Source: an uncultured Dysosmobacter sp. (GTDB lineage Bacteria; Bacillota; Clostridia; Oscillospirales; Oscillospiraceae). From it: a stretch of 12,570 nt of DNA. Of the stretch, positions 1 through 5,992 are shown piece after piece; the first letter of the stretch is position 1; each line of letters begins with the position of its first letter. Under the pieces are notes generated by a model. The model had not been told where the DNA came from and searched no databases. It saw only the letters and a list, made by a program, of their open reading frames with translations. The position numbers and the translations under genes were made by a program. The stretch spans positions 1 to 12,570 of the forward strand of contig CAKTSC010000021.1 of the NCBI GenBank assembly GCA_934597465.1. Direction: 5' to 3'.

Positions 1-750
1 GGCGGGGTCGTAGCCGGCGTTCTTCATCTCCCCGGCCACGGCGTCGTGGATGTCCTGGGCGGAGAGCACGTCGGCGGGGGTGGTGGCGTAGGGGACGAGA
101 AGGCTCAGATCCCCGGCCCAGTTGGCGCTCTCCAGCCCCTGGCGCAGGTCGCTGAGGGAGACGGTTCGTCCGTCCTTGGCCAGGGTCACGTTGACGCAGT
201 CCTCGCCCACCTCATACGCCGTTCCCTGAGGATCCCAGGAGAGGGTGTCCGCGGCGGCCTGGGCGCTGTCCAGGGCCTTCTGGGCGTCCACGGTGATGGT
301 TCGCTCCCCGGCGCCGAAGGCCACGGCGGCGTGCTTTGTGAGGTAGCGGATCCCGGCGCTGAGGAAGGAGCCGGAGGTCAAAGACCGGTGAGCCTCCGCC
401 ACCAGAGCCTCCGTGTCCACGCTGACGCCCAGGTCGGAGAGGGGGATGGTGCAGTCCGGCTGGGCGTCGGGGTCGGCGGTCTCCTCCGCCTCCCCCTGGG
501 GGTAGAGGCGGACGGCGATCTCCATTCCCGGCAGGGCGGCGTTGAGGGTGTCCACGGCCTCGGCTTGGGTCTGGCCGGTGACATCCTGGCCAAGGATCAC
601 GGCCCCGCGCCAGAAGCTGTCGCTCTGCTGCACCCAGGCGCAGAAGCCCAGGTAGGCGGCGATCAGCACGGCCAGGACGATGACGATGATGAGGGGCGCG
701 CGGCTGCGGCCCTTTTCCGGCGGGGCAAGGTGCTTGGCTTCCTGTTTCAT
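1..750 (-). CDS. VanW/YoaR-type membrane-anchored protein, C-terminus missing
   Basis: Partial gene. It starts at 750 and is open for 250 codons to the left window edge, so the C-terminal part is outside. The start is fixed by AGGAGG eight bases upstream of the ATG. Residues 1-17 are polar and basic. Residues 18-40 form one hydrophobic segment (PLIIVIVLAVLIAAYLGF), which implies an N-terminal anchor with the rest outside the cell. Residues 49-75 (GAVILGQDVTGQTQAEAVDTL) resemble the opening of PG_binding_4 domains found in YoaR/VanW proteins and in some L,D-transpeptidases. TIPLSDLGVSVDTEALVAEA (101-120) fits the same domain. A second similar block may begin near 150. The family is linked to the cell wall, but the biochemical role is not established. 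Whether the missing end is a VanW or a YkuD transpeptidase domain cannot be seen here. Confidence 0.75.
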   Translation of the reverse strand, partial: MKQEAKHLAPPEKGRSRAPLIIVIVLAVLIAAYLGFCAWVQQSDSFWRGAVILGQDVTGQTQAEAVDTLNAALPGMEIAVRLYPQGEAEETADPDAQPDCTIPLSDLGVSVDTEALVAEAHRSLTSGSFLSAGIRYLTKHAAVAFGAGERTITVDAQKALDSAQAAADTLSWDPQGTAYEVGEDCVNVTLAKDGRTVSLSDLRQGLESANWAGDLSLLVPYATTPADVLSAQDIHDAVAGEMKNAGYDPA

Positions 751-829
751 GGCGAAGCCCTCCTGTAGTTCTCTCGGTCTGTGGCGGCCCCGGGGGAGCC
801 GCCGGAGGAAAAATCTTTCCAGCGGACTC

Positions 830-838
830 ATTGTAGCA
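830..838 (-). promoter_or_regulatory. Candidate extended -10 promoter for the VanW-like gene
   Basis: On the minus strand the sequence reads TGCTACAAT, an extended -10 element (TGn plus TACAAT). It lies about 80 nt upstream of the start codon and 20 nt after the stop of the preceding gene. No good -35 is visible at 17 bp. A GC-rich inverted repeat (783-788 with 798-803) lies in the resulting 5' leader and has no T-run, so it is not a terminator. The promoter is inferred from sequence only. Confidence 0.4.
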
Positions 839-857
839 CCTTTTTCGGGGAATTGCA

Positions 858-1664
858 TTACAATCCCGTTACAGTTTTCGCGGGGCCCGCCGTCCGGGGG
901 ATGCGGATGGTGAGGATGATGGCGTCCTCCGTCTCCCGGCGCTCCGTCCGGGCGTCCACCCCGGCCTCCCGGATGAGGCGGAGGCCCCGATCCACGCTGT
1001 TGAGGAAGAGGCGGACATCCTTGACGATGTAGCGGCGGCGGCCCCGGGGGGGCTTGGCCGGGAGGGCGGCGAGATAGCGCTCCGCCTGGGCCACGCTGAG
1101 CCGCTTTTCACGGATGTGCCGGGCCGCCGCCAGCTGCTGCTCCGGGTCGGAGAGGGCCAGCAGGGCCCGGGCGTGGCGCTCCGAGAGACCGCCCTCCAGG
1201 ATCTCCTTCAGGCAGTCCGGGCTGAGCTTCAGGAGCCGCAGCTTGTTGGCCAGGGCCGAGGGGGAGCGGCCCAGCTTCTCCGCCAGCTCCTCCTGAGTCT
1301 CGCCGGTCTTGCGGAGGTAGGCGCTGAGGGCGGCGGCCTCCTCCAGGAAGTGGAGATCCCGGCGCTGGAGGTTCTCCGTCAGGGCCAGGAGGGCGGAGTC
1401 GGCATCCTCCGCCTCGATGGGCAGGCACGGCACGGCCTCCAGGCCCGCCAGCATGGCCGCCCGCAGGCGGCGCTCCCCGGCCACCAGTTCCCATTTGCCG
1501 TCCCGCCGCCGGACGGTCAGGGGCTGCAGCACCCCCCAGCGGCGGATGGAATCCGCCAGCTCCCGCAGGGTCTCCTCCTCAAAGAGACGGCGGGGCTGGC
1601 TGGGGTTGGGGACGATGTCCTCCGGCGGCAGCAGCAGGATCCGGGGCTGGGCAGGGCTGGGCAT
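858..1664 (-). CDS. noc: Noc-like ParB-family DNA-binding protein
   Basis: ParB/Noc family CTPase and DNA-binding clamp, 268 aa. Noc proteins bind many chromosomal sites and keep division septa off the nucleoid. ParB proteins load at parS for chromosome segregation. N-terminal CTPase boxes are present: NPSQPR (20-25), GERRLRA (63-69) and ENLQR (97-101). The helix-turn-helix follows at about 122-147, then the SERHARAL segment (161-168). The C-terminal region (YIVKDVRLFLNSVDRGL ... ILTIRIP) resembles the end of Bacillus Noc more than that of Spo0J. Three of the four residues known to separate Noc from ParB site specificity are the Noc ones (K141, K146, R163). The fourth position, glutamine in Noc, is P135. 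The start at 1664 is preferred over an in-frame ATG at 1694 because AAAGGAGG sits 7 nt before it and the longer start lies at the predicted transcription start. The Noc assignment is probable but rests on motif reading, not on a tree. Confidence 0.8.
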   Translation of the reverse strand: MPSPAQPRILLLPPEDIVPNPSQPRRLFEEETLRELADSIRRWGVLQPLTVRRRDGKWELVAGERRLRAAMLAGLEAVPCLPIEAEDADSALLALTENLQRRDLHFLEEAAALSAYLRKTGETQEELAEKLGRSPSALANKLRLLKLSPDCLKEILEGGLSERHARALLALSDPEQQLAAARHIREKRLSVAQAERYLAALPAKPPRGRRRYIVKDVRLFLNSVDRGLRLIREAGVDARTERRETEDAIILTIRIPRTAGPAKTVTGL

Positions 1665-1694
1665 GGCAAGGCCTCCTTTGCGGAGTTTTGCCAT

Positions 1695-1703
1695 AGTATA
1701 CCA
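1695..1703 (-). promoter_or_regulatory. Candidate extended -10 promoter for the noc-like gene
   Basis: The minus strand reads TGGTATACT, an extended -10 element (TG, one base, TATACT). It lies about 31 nt upstream of the preferred start at 1664. A clear TTGACA-like -35 is not visible. Transcription would begin near 1688, which puts the in-frame ATG at 1694 outside the message and supports the shorter protein. Confidence 0.45.
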
Positions 1704-1859
1704 TTTTTAGAAAGGGGGAATCTGTTGGAATTTGGCGGAAAGGGGATATTTTTTGGCGGGAGTTCTGCGGGCCTGGCCCCGCCCTTACGCGGCGCCAGGG
1801 GCCTGGCGGCTGGGCGATGGGGGGATTGGATCTTACATTCAGAGGGAGTGGAGAAACAG

Positions 1860-1884
1860 AAAAGGGCCGCAAAGCGGCCCTTTT
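1860..1884 (-). terminator. Rho-independent terminator after prmA
   Basis: A perfect 11-bp inverted repeat AAAAGGGCCGC / GCGGCCCTTTT has a 3-nt loop and starts only four bases after the prmA stop codon. On the minus strand it runs into TTTTCTGTTTCT. The symmetrical A/T ends mean it could also stop transcription coming from the other side, but no plus-strand gene is seen to the left. The roughly 195 nt from here to the noc-like start hold only that gene's promoter and GC-rich sequence. Confidence 0.9.
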
Positions 1885-1888
1885 CGGA

Positions 1889-2815
1889 TCAGCGGCAGAG
1901 GAAGGCGCGCCAGTTGTCTTGCTGGAGGCTTTCCTCAATGGTGAGGCCGGAGGCGGCGAGGGCCTGGGCCACCTCCTCGGCCCGGGTGTCGATGATGCCG
2001 GAGCAGAGGAAATGGCCGCCGGGGGCCAGCAGTCCCCGAACCCGGGGCGCCAGGGCCAGGATGACGTCCGAGACGATGTTGGCAAGGATCAGGTCGTAGC
2101 CGCCGCCCATCTGGGCGGCCAGGGTCTCGTCCGTCAGGAGGTCGCCGCAGCGGACGGTGCAGCGCTCCGCCGCCACGGCGTTTCTTGCCAGGTTCTCCGC
2201 CACCACGGCGGGACAGTCGGGCTCTAAGTCACAGGCGAAGGCGCTCTTCGCCCCCAGCTTCAGCGCCGCGATGGCCAGGATGCCGCTGCCGCAGCCGAGA
2301 TCCGCCACCTTTTCGCCGCCGTGGATCAGGCCCTCGATGGCCTCCAGGCAGAGTTTGGTGGTGACGTGGGTGCCGGAGCCGAAGGTGCGGCCGGGATCCA
2401 GGAAGAGCTTCACCCGGCCCTCGTCCTCCGCGTCCTCCCAGGCGGGGACGACCAGCAGGCGCTGGCCGATGGGGGTAGGCTGCCAGAAGGCCTTCCAGGC
2501 ATCCAGCCAGTCGTCGTCCTTCGTTTCGTCCAGGGTCATGAGGAGGGTGCCGCAATCCGTGTGGGATTTGCGGAAATCCGAGAGGGCGATGCGGGCGTCG
2601 GCCAGCCGGGCAAAGCCGGTGTCGTCCGCCGGGAGGTAGAAGGTCACCCGGGCGCTCTCGTCCCCGCTGGGGGGCGGGGCGCCGGGGGTCTCCAGGGTCT
2701 GGGCTTCGTATTCGTCCTCGATCATCAGGCTCTCGATGTCCTGGGCGGCGAGAAAAGCGGTGAGGGGCTCCAGCCCCCGGTGGTTGCTGTCGATATGAAC
2801 GGCCAGGTAATCCAT
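1889..2815 (-). CDS. prmA: Ribosomal protein L11 methyltransferase
   Basis: PrmA transfers methyl groups from S-adenosylmethionine to ribosomal protein L11 in the cytoplasm. The protein has 308 aa, the usual family length. Residues 1-100 form the substrate-binding region and include the family-typical DDWLDAWKAFWQPTPIGQRL (101-120). The Rossmann methyltransferase part follows, with FGSGTH (145-150), the SAM-binding ADLGCGSG (171-178), an acidic loop CDLEPD (195-200) and ANIVSD (245-250), the place of the catalytic-loop motif. The reading frame is open upstream to 3058, but the start at 2815 is chosen because AAGGAG lies 6 nt before it and MDYLAVHI matches the usual N-terminus. It is flanked by terminators on both sides and so appears to be a single-gene unit. 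A 7-bp GC hairpin (2829-2845) sits just upstream of the ribosome binding site. Confidence 0.95.
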   Translation of the reverse strand: MDYLAVHIDSNHRGLEPLTAFLAAQDIESLMIEDEYEAQTLETPGAPPPSGDESARVTFYLPADDTGFARLADARIALSDFRKSHTDCGTLLMTLDETKDDDWLDAWKAFWQPTPIGQRLLVVPAWEDAEDEGRVKLFLDPGRTFGSGTHVTTKLCLEAIEGLIHGGEKVADLGCGSGILAIAALKLGAKSAFACDLEPDCPAVVAENLARNAVAAERCTVRCGDLLTDETLAAQMGGGYDLILANIVSDVILALAPRVRGLLAPGGHFLCSGIIDTRAEEVAQALAASGLTIEESLQQDNWRAFLCR

Positions 2816-2871
2816 GGTCTGCTCCTTCCGCCGCGGTGCGCGGCGCGTGTGATGGGCGGGGGCCCGCCGGG

Positions 2872-2904
2872 AAAAAACGCCGGGCCGGCGGGGCCGGCTC
2901 GGCG
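2872..2904 (-). terminator. Rho-independent terminator after the degV-family gene
   Basis: On the minus strand an interrupted GC-rich stem, CGCCG-A-GCCGGC with GCCGGC-C-CGGCG and a CCC loop, is followed directly by TTTTTT. There are eleven base pairs with one internal mismatch. It begins 17 nt after the stop of the DegV-family gene and lies about 57 nt upstream of the prmA start. Confidence 0.9.
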
Positions 2905-2921
2905 TGAGAGGGTCTGGGATG

Positions 2922-3794
2922 TCAGCGCTCCGTGCCCAGGAAGAAGAGGCCCAGGGTGCCGCAGCCGGTGTGGGAGCCGATGACCGGCCCGATGTAGTCC
3001 GCCCGGACATCCGTGATGCCGAAGCGCTCCTTGAGAAGGCCCTTGACGAAGTCCACACTGTCCTGGCAGTCCGCGTGGCAGATGAAAACGGGCTCGGCGA
3101 TGGGGCGGATGGCGAGCTTGTCCATCCGGTTCACCAGCTCCGTGAGGGCGGCCTTCATGCCCCGGGCCTTGCCCATGGGGATGAGCTTGCCCTCGGGGCT
3201 GGTATACATCACGGGCTTGATGGCCAGCATCGTGCCGAAGAGGGCCGTGGCGGCGCTGACCCGGCCGCCGCGCTTCAGGTGGTTCAGGTCGTCCACCGTG
3301 AACCAGTGGCACTGGTGGGGCAGGGTCTCCCGGACGTAGTCCGCCAGCTCTTCGAGGGTACGTCCCTTCTTCTTTTCCTGGGCGGTGTACCAGAGGAGCA
3401 TGCCCTGGCCCCGGGAGGCGGAGAGGGAGTCGATGACGATGATCCTGGCCTCCGGGAACTCCGGCCGGAGATCCTCCGCCGCGATGCAGGCGGACTGGTA
3501 GGTGGTGGAGAGGGCGGAGGAGAAGCTGACGCAGAGGATGTCCTTCCCGGCTTCCAGGATGGGACGCATGGCGTCATGGAACTCGCCCACGCTGACGGCG
3601 GAGGTGGAGCAGTCGGCCCCCTCCCGGATCTTCTGGAAGAACTCCTTGTTTGTCATCTCCGGGCGGAAGACGTCGTTCCGGTGGCTCACCCCATCCAGGG
3701 TGTAGGTCAGGGGGAGGACGGTGAGATCCAGCTCGCGGATCTCCTCTGCCGTCAGGTCGCAGCAGCTGTCCGTCATGATGATGTAGTCCCGCAT
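2922..3794 (-). CDS. DegV-family (FakB-like) fatty-acid-binding protein
   Basis: DegV/FakB proteins bind one fatty acid. In Firmicutes they present it to the kinase FakA, so exogenous or recycled fatty acids can enter phospholipid synthesis. The 290-aa length is typical. Characteristic motifs are TDSCCDL near the N-terminus (8-14), STSAVSVGEF (63-72), SFSSALSTTYQSA (90-102, with the serines that contact the carboxylate in the family), DSLSASRGQG (122-131), LKRGGRVS (173-180) and the C-terminal IGSHTGCGTLGLFF (272-285). The start codon overlaps the stop codon of the DUF1836 gene by one base, with AAGGAGG in the end of that gene, so the two are co-transcribed and probably translationally coupled. 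Bacteria usually carry several degV paralogues, so the exact lipid cannot be named. No fakA is present in the window. Confidence 0.92.
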   Translation of the reverse strand: MRDYIIMTDSCCDLTAEEIRELDLTVLPLTYTLDGVSHRNDVFRPEMTNKEFFQKIREGADCSTSAVSVGEFHDAMRPILEAGKDILCVSFSSALSTTYQSACIAAEDLRPEFPEARIIVIDSLSASRGQGMLLWYTAQEKKKGRTLEELADYVRETLPHQCHWFTVDDLNHLKRGGRVSAATALFGTMLAIKPVMYTSPEGKLIPMGKARGMKAALTELVNRMDKLAIRPIAEPVFICHADCQDSVDFVKGLLKERFGITDVRADYIGPVIGSHTGCGTLGLFFLGTER

Positions 3795-4372
3795 CAGTCG
3801 GCCTCCTTCTTGGGCTTGGCCCGTTTGTTGTTGCTGTCCTCGGCAGGCTCCCCGTCCCGGAGCTGCTGCAGGAGCTTGATGTAGTGGCTGCTGGCAACGC
3901 CCGCGGCATAGCTCAGCAGGGCGAAGTGGACGGCGGCGTCCGCCGCGGTGCCGTTGTCGTACTGATCCATGAGCTCCGAGATCTGGCCCAGGGCCTTGTC
4001 CAGGCTGGCCCGGAAGGCCTCGTACCCGTCGGAAACATCCCCCCGGTCGGCCAGCTGGGCGCTGAGGGTGAGATCCATCTCCCGGGAGGACATCACCCGC
4101 TTCAGGATGCAGATGACCGTCAGGTAGGCCAGGTGCTCCCGGGTGTACTTCTTGCCCTCGGCCCGGGGAACGAGGCCGCTTTTCGTGTAGTTATTCACCA
4201 TGGCGGCGGTAAGGCCGTCCCCCTCCTCAAAGCGGAAGACCTGCCGCTCCATGTAGGAGAGAACCTGGTCCATATAGAGGGGGAAGTCCGGCAGCTGATC
4301 CCAGGCTACCGGCCGCTGGGAGCGGAGCTTTTCCCGCAGGGCGGCAAGCTCGTCGGTTTTCTCCATATCCAT
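3794..4372 (-). CDS. DUF1836 (YkrK-like) putative regulator
   Basis: A 192-aa protein of the DUF1836 family. The match rests on WDQLPDFPLYMDQVLSY (24-40), LTAAMVNNYTKSGLVPR (54-70) and the KKYTREHLAYL stretch (74-84), followed by helical sequence. The LT...NNY.K.GLV...KKY...HL pattern resembles a MerR-like winged helix, and the Bacillus relative YkrK acts as a transcriptional repressor, so a regulatory role is likely but not shown. The C-terminus (175-192) is charged and probably disordered (NNKRAKPKKEAD). The frame is open to 4558, but the start at 4372 has AGGAGG 7 nt upstream and lies inside the transcript from the promoter at 4448-4476. It is first in a two-gene unit with the DegV-family gene, so it may adjust lipid-related expression or its own. 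Confidence 0.82.
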   Translation of the reverse strand: MDMEKTDELAALREKLRSQRPVAWDQLPDFPLYMDQVLSYMERQVFRFEEGDGLTAAMVNNYTKSGLVPRAEGKKYTREHLAYLTVICILKRVMSSREMDLTLSAQLADRGDVSDGYEAFRASLDKALGQISELMDQYDNGTAADAAVHFALLSYAAGVASSHYIKLLQQLRDGEPAEDSNNKRAKPKKEAD

Positions 4373-4447
4373 GGGGAGACCTCCTCGTTCCGGATCTCCC
4401 GGCGGCGGGCCGGGGATGAAAATGGTCACGCTCATGACAGCATGCGC

Positions 4448-4476
4448 ATTATAGCACGGGAATATGGTTTTGTAAA
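4448..4476 (-). promoter_or_regulatory. Strong sigma-A promoter for DUF1836-degV
   Basis: On the minus strand TTTACA, a 17-bp spacer and TATAAT are present. A TG sits one base before the -10, so it is also an extended -10. This is near consensus and lies in a locally AT-rich stretch between the mnmE terminator and the DUF1836 start. The leader would be about 70 nt. Confidence 0.88.
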
Positions 4477-4510
4477 CTGTATTTTGCGGACTTTCAAACC
4501 AAATTGGAAG

Positions 4511-4544
4511 AAAAAGCCCGGCCGCCGGAGGGCGGCCGGGCTTT
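4511..4544 (-). terminator. Rho-independent terminator after mnmE
   Basis: A perfect 14-bp stem (AAAGCCCGGCCGCC with GGCGGCCGGGCTTT) has a 4-nt loop. On the minus strand it is followed by a T-rich tail, TTTTTCTTCC if the last stem bases are counted. It begins 17 nt after the mnmE stop and separates mnmE from the DUF1836 promoter. Confidence 0.94.
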
Positions 4545-4561
4545 GGCGGCGGGGTCATCCG

Positions 4562-5938
4562 TCACTTGCCCACGCAGAAGCGGGAGAAGATGGCGTCCAC
4601 GATCTCCTCCCTGGCGGTGGCGCCGGTGAGCTCTCCCAGGGCGGAGAGGGCCTCCTCGGCGTCGGTGAGGATCACGTCCGGGGTCATGCCGAGGGTAAGG
4701 GCCTCCTCCGCCCGGCGGACGGCGTCCAGTGCCCGGCCCACGGCCTCCGCCTGGCGGGGATTGGTGAGAAGGCCGCCGCTTTCGGCCTCCCCCTGGGGGA
4801 AGAGGGCGGTGACGGCGGATTCCAGGGCCGGAAGGCCCTCCCCGGTTCTGGCGGAGAGGGGGAGGACGGCGGCGGGGGCCGTGCCCGGGAGGGCGGAGAG
4901 CTCTGGCAGGATGGCCTTTTGGGGCAGGTCGGCTTTCGTCAGCAGGAGGAGCCAGTGCTCCTTCCCGGCGGCCAGGCGGAGGATGGCTTCATCCTCCGGC
5001 GTGAAGGGCTGGGAGCCGTCGACCAGGGCCAGGACGAGGCCCGCCTCCTCCGCCGCCATCCGGGCGCGCTCCGTGCCCAGCTTTTCCACCGTGTCCTCCG
5101 TCTGGCGGAAGCCGGCGGTGTCGATGAGCCGGAGGAGGACGCCGCCCAGGGAGCACTTCTCCTCCACCGTGTCCCGGGTGGTGCCGGGGATGTCCGTGAC
5201 GATGGCCCGGTCATAGCCCAGGAGGGCGTTCAGCAGGGAGCTCTTTCCTACATTGGGCCGCCCCAGAAGGGCGGCGGGCACGCCGGCGCGCAGCACCTGC
5301 CCCCGGCGGAAGGTGGCGAGAAGCTCCGTGAGGGTCTGGCCGGAGCTCTGCAGGGCCCGGCGGATGTCCTCCGGGCGGACATCCTCGATGTCCTCGTCCG
5401 GGTAGTCCACCACGGCGTAGAAGCGGCTGGTCACGTCCACCAGGGCGTCCCGGACGGTCTCCGCCCTGCGGCGGAGGCTGCCGCCCAGCTGGCCCAGGGC
5501 GTTCCGGGCGGCGGCGGCGCTCTCGGCATCGATGAGGTCGATGACGGCCTCGGCCTCCGTGAGATCCAGGCGGCCGTTGAGGAAGGCCTGGCGGGTGAAC
5601 TCGCCGGGCCCCGCCAGGCGGGCTCCGGCGGCGCAGAGGGCCTGGAGGCCCAGCCGCAGCACCACGGGGGAGCCGTGGCAGTGGAACTCCGCGCTGTGCT
5701 CCCCGGTGTAGCTGCGGGGGGCGGGGAAGGTCACGGCCAGGCACCGGTCAACGGCGCCGCCGTCCGGGCCCAGCAGCGTGCCCATGACCATCGTCCGGGG
5801 GGGATGGGCGGAGAGGGGGCGGCCGTCCCGGGGACGGAAGACGGCGTCCGCCGCGGAGAGGGCGGCGGTGCCGGAGACCCTCAGTACCCCGATGGCGGAG
5901 ACCCCCGCCCCGGTGGCGACGGCGGCAATGGTATCCAT
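4562..5938 (-). CDS. mnmE: tRNA U34 modification GTPase MnmE (TrmE)
   Basis: With MnmG, MnmE installs the (carboxymethyl)aminomethyl group on wobble uridine 34 of several tRNAs, using GTP hydrolysis and a folate one-carbon donor. The 458 aa are full length. The N-terminal folate-binding region opens with DTIAAVATGAG and includes SYTGEHSAEFHCHGS (76-90). The GEFTRQAFLNGRLDLTEAEA block (112-131) begins the helical domain. The inserted G domain has the P-loop GRPNVGKS (226-233), DIPGTTRD (249-256), DTAG (273-276) and SAR (362-364). The G4 motif reads TKAD (334-337) rather than the usual NKAD. The C-terminus FCVGK keeps the conserved cysteine (455). The start has AAAGGAG 6 nt upstream. It follows lepA with a hairpin between. 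The partner mnmG is not adjacent, unlike the common mnmE-mnmG-rsmG-noc order. Confidence 0.97.
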   Translation of the reverse strand: MDTIAAVATGAGVSAIGVLRVSGTAALSAADAVFRPRDGRPLSAHPPRTMVMGTLLGPDGGAVDRCLAVTFPAPRSYTGEHSAEFHCHGSPVVLRLGLQALCAAGARLAGPGEFTRQAFLNGRLDLTEAEAVIDLIDAESAAAARNALGQLGGSLRRRAETVRDALVDVTSRFYAVVDYPDEDIEDVRPEDIRRALQSSGQTLTELLATFRRGQVLRAGVPAALLGRPNVGKSSLLNALLGYDRAIVTDIPGTTRDTVEEKCSLGGVLLRLIDTAGFRQTEDTVEKLGTERARMAAEEAGLVLALVDGSQPFTPEDEAILRLAAGKEHWLLLLTKADLPQKAILPELSALPGTAPAAVLPLSARTGEGLPALESAVTALFPQGEAESGGLLTNPRQAEAVGRALDAVRRAEEALTLGMTPDVILTDAEEALSALGELTGATAREEIVDAIFSRFCVGK

Positions 5939-5939
5939 A

Positions 5940-5986
5940 GGCGGCTCCTTTCTTTGAGAAGGAAAGCCGCCCCAGGGCGGCTTTCC
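5940..5986 (-). promoter_or_regulatory. Two alternative hairpins between lepA and mnmE
   Basis: Hairpin A is a perfect 11-bp stem with a 4-nt loop (5961-5971 with 5976-5986), read GGAAAGCCGCC ... GGCGGCTTTCC on the minus strand. Its tail TTCTC is weak for a terminator. Hairpin B uses the downstream arm of A again: GGCGGCT plus CCTT pairs with AAGG plus AGCCGCC at 5940-5950, covering the mnmE ribosome binding site. The two cannot form together. A leaky terminator or attenuator is possible. The simplest alternative is a plain partial terminator that lowers mnmE relative to lepA. Confidence 0.5.
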
Positions 5987-5992
5987 GGCAAT

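Noticed and set aside
46..768. A 240-codon plus-strand frame at the left edge
   Set aside because: The minus strand here encodes a coherent membrane protein with a good ribosome binding site. The plus frame is low-complexity Gly/Val/His-rich.
783..803. A GC-rich inverted repeat upstream of the VanW-like gene as a terminator of the noc-like gene
   Set aside because: No T-run follows on the minus strand, and it lies downstream of the candidate promoter for the next gene.
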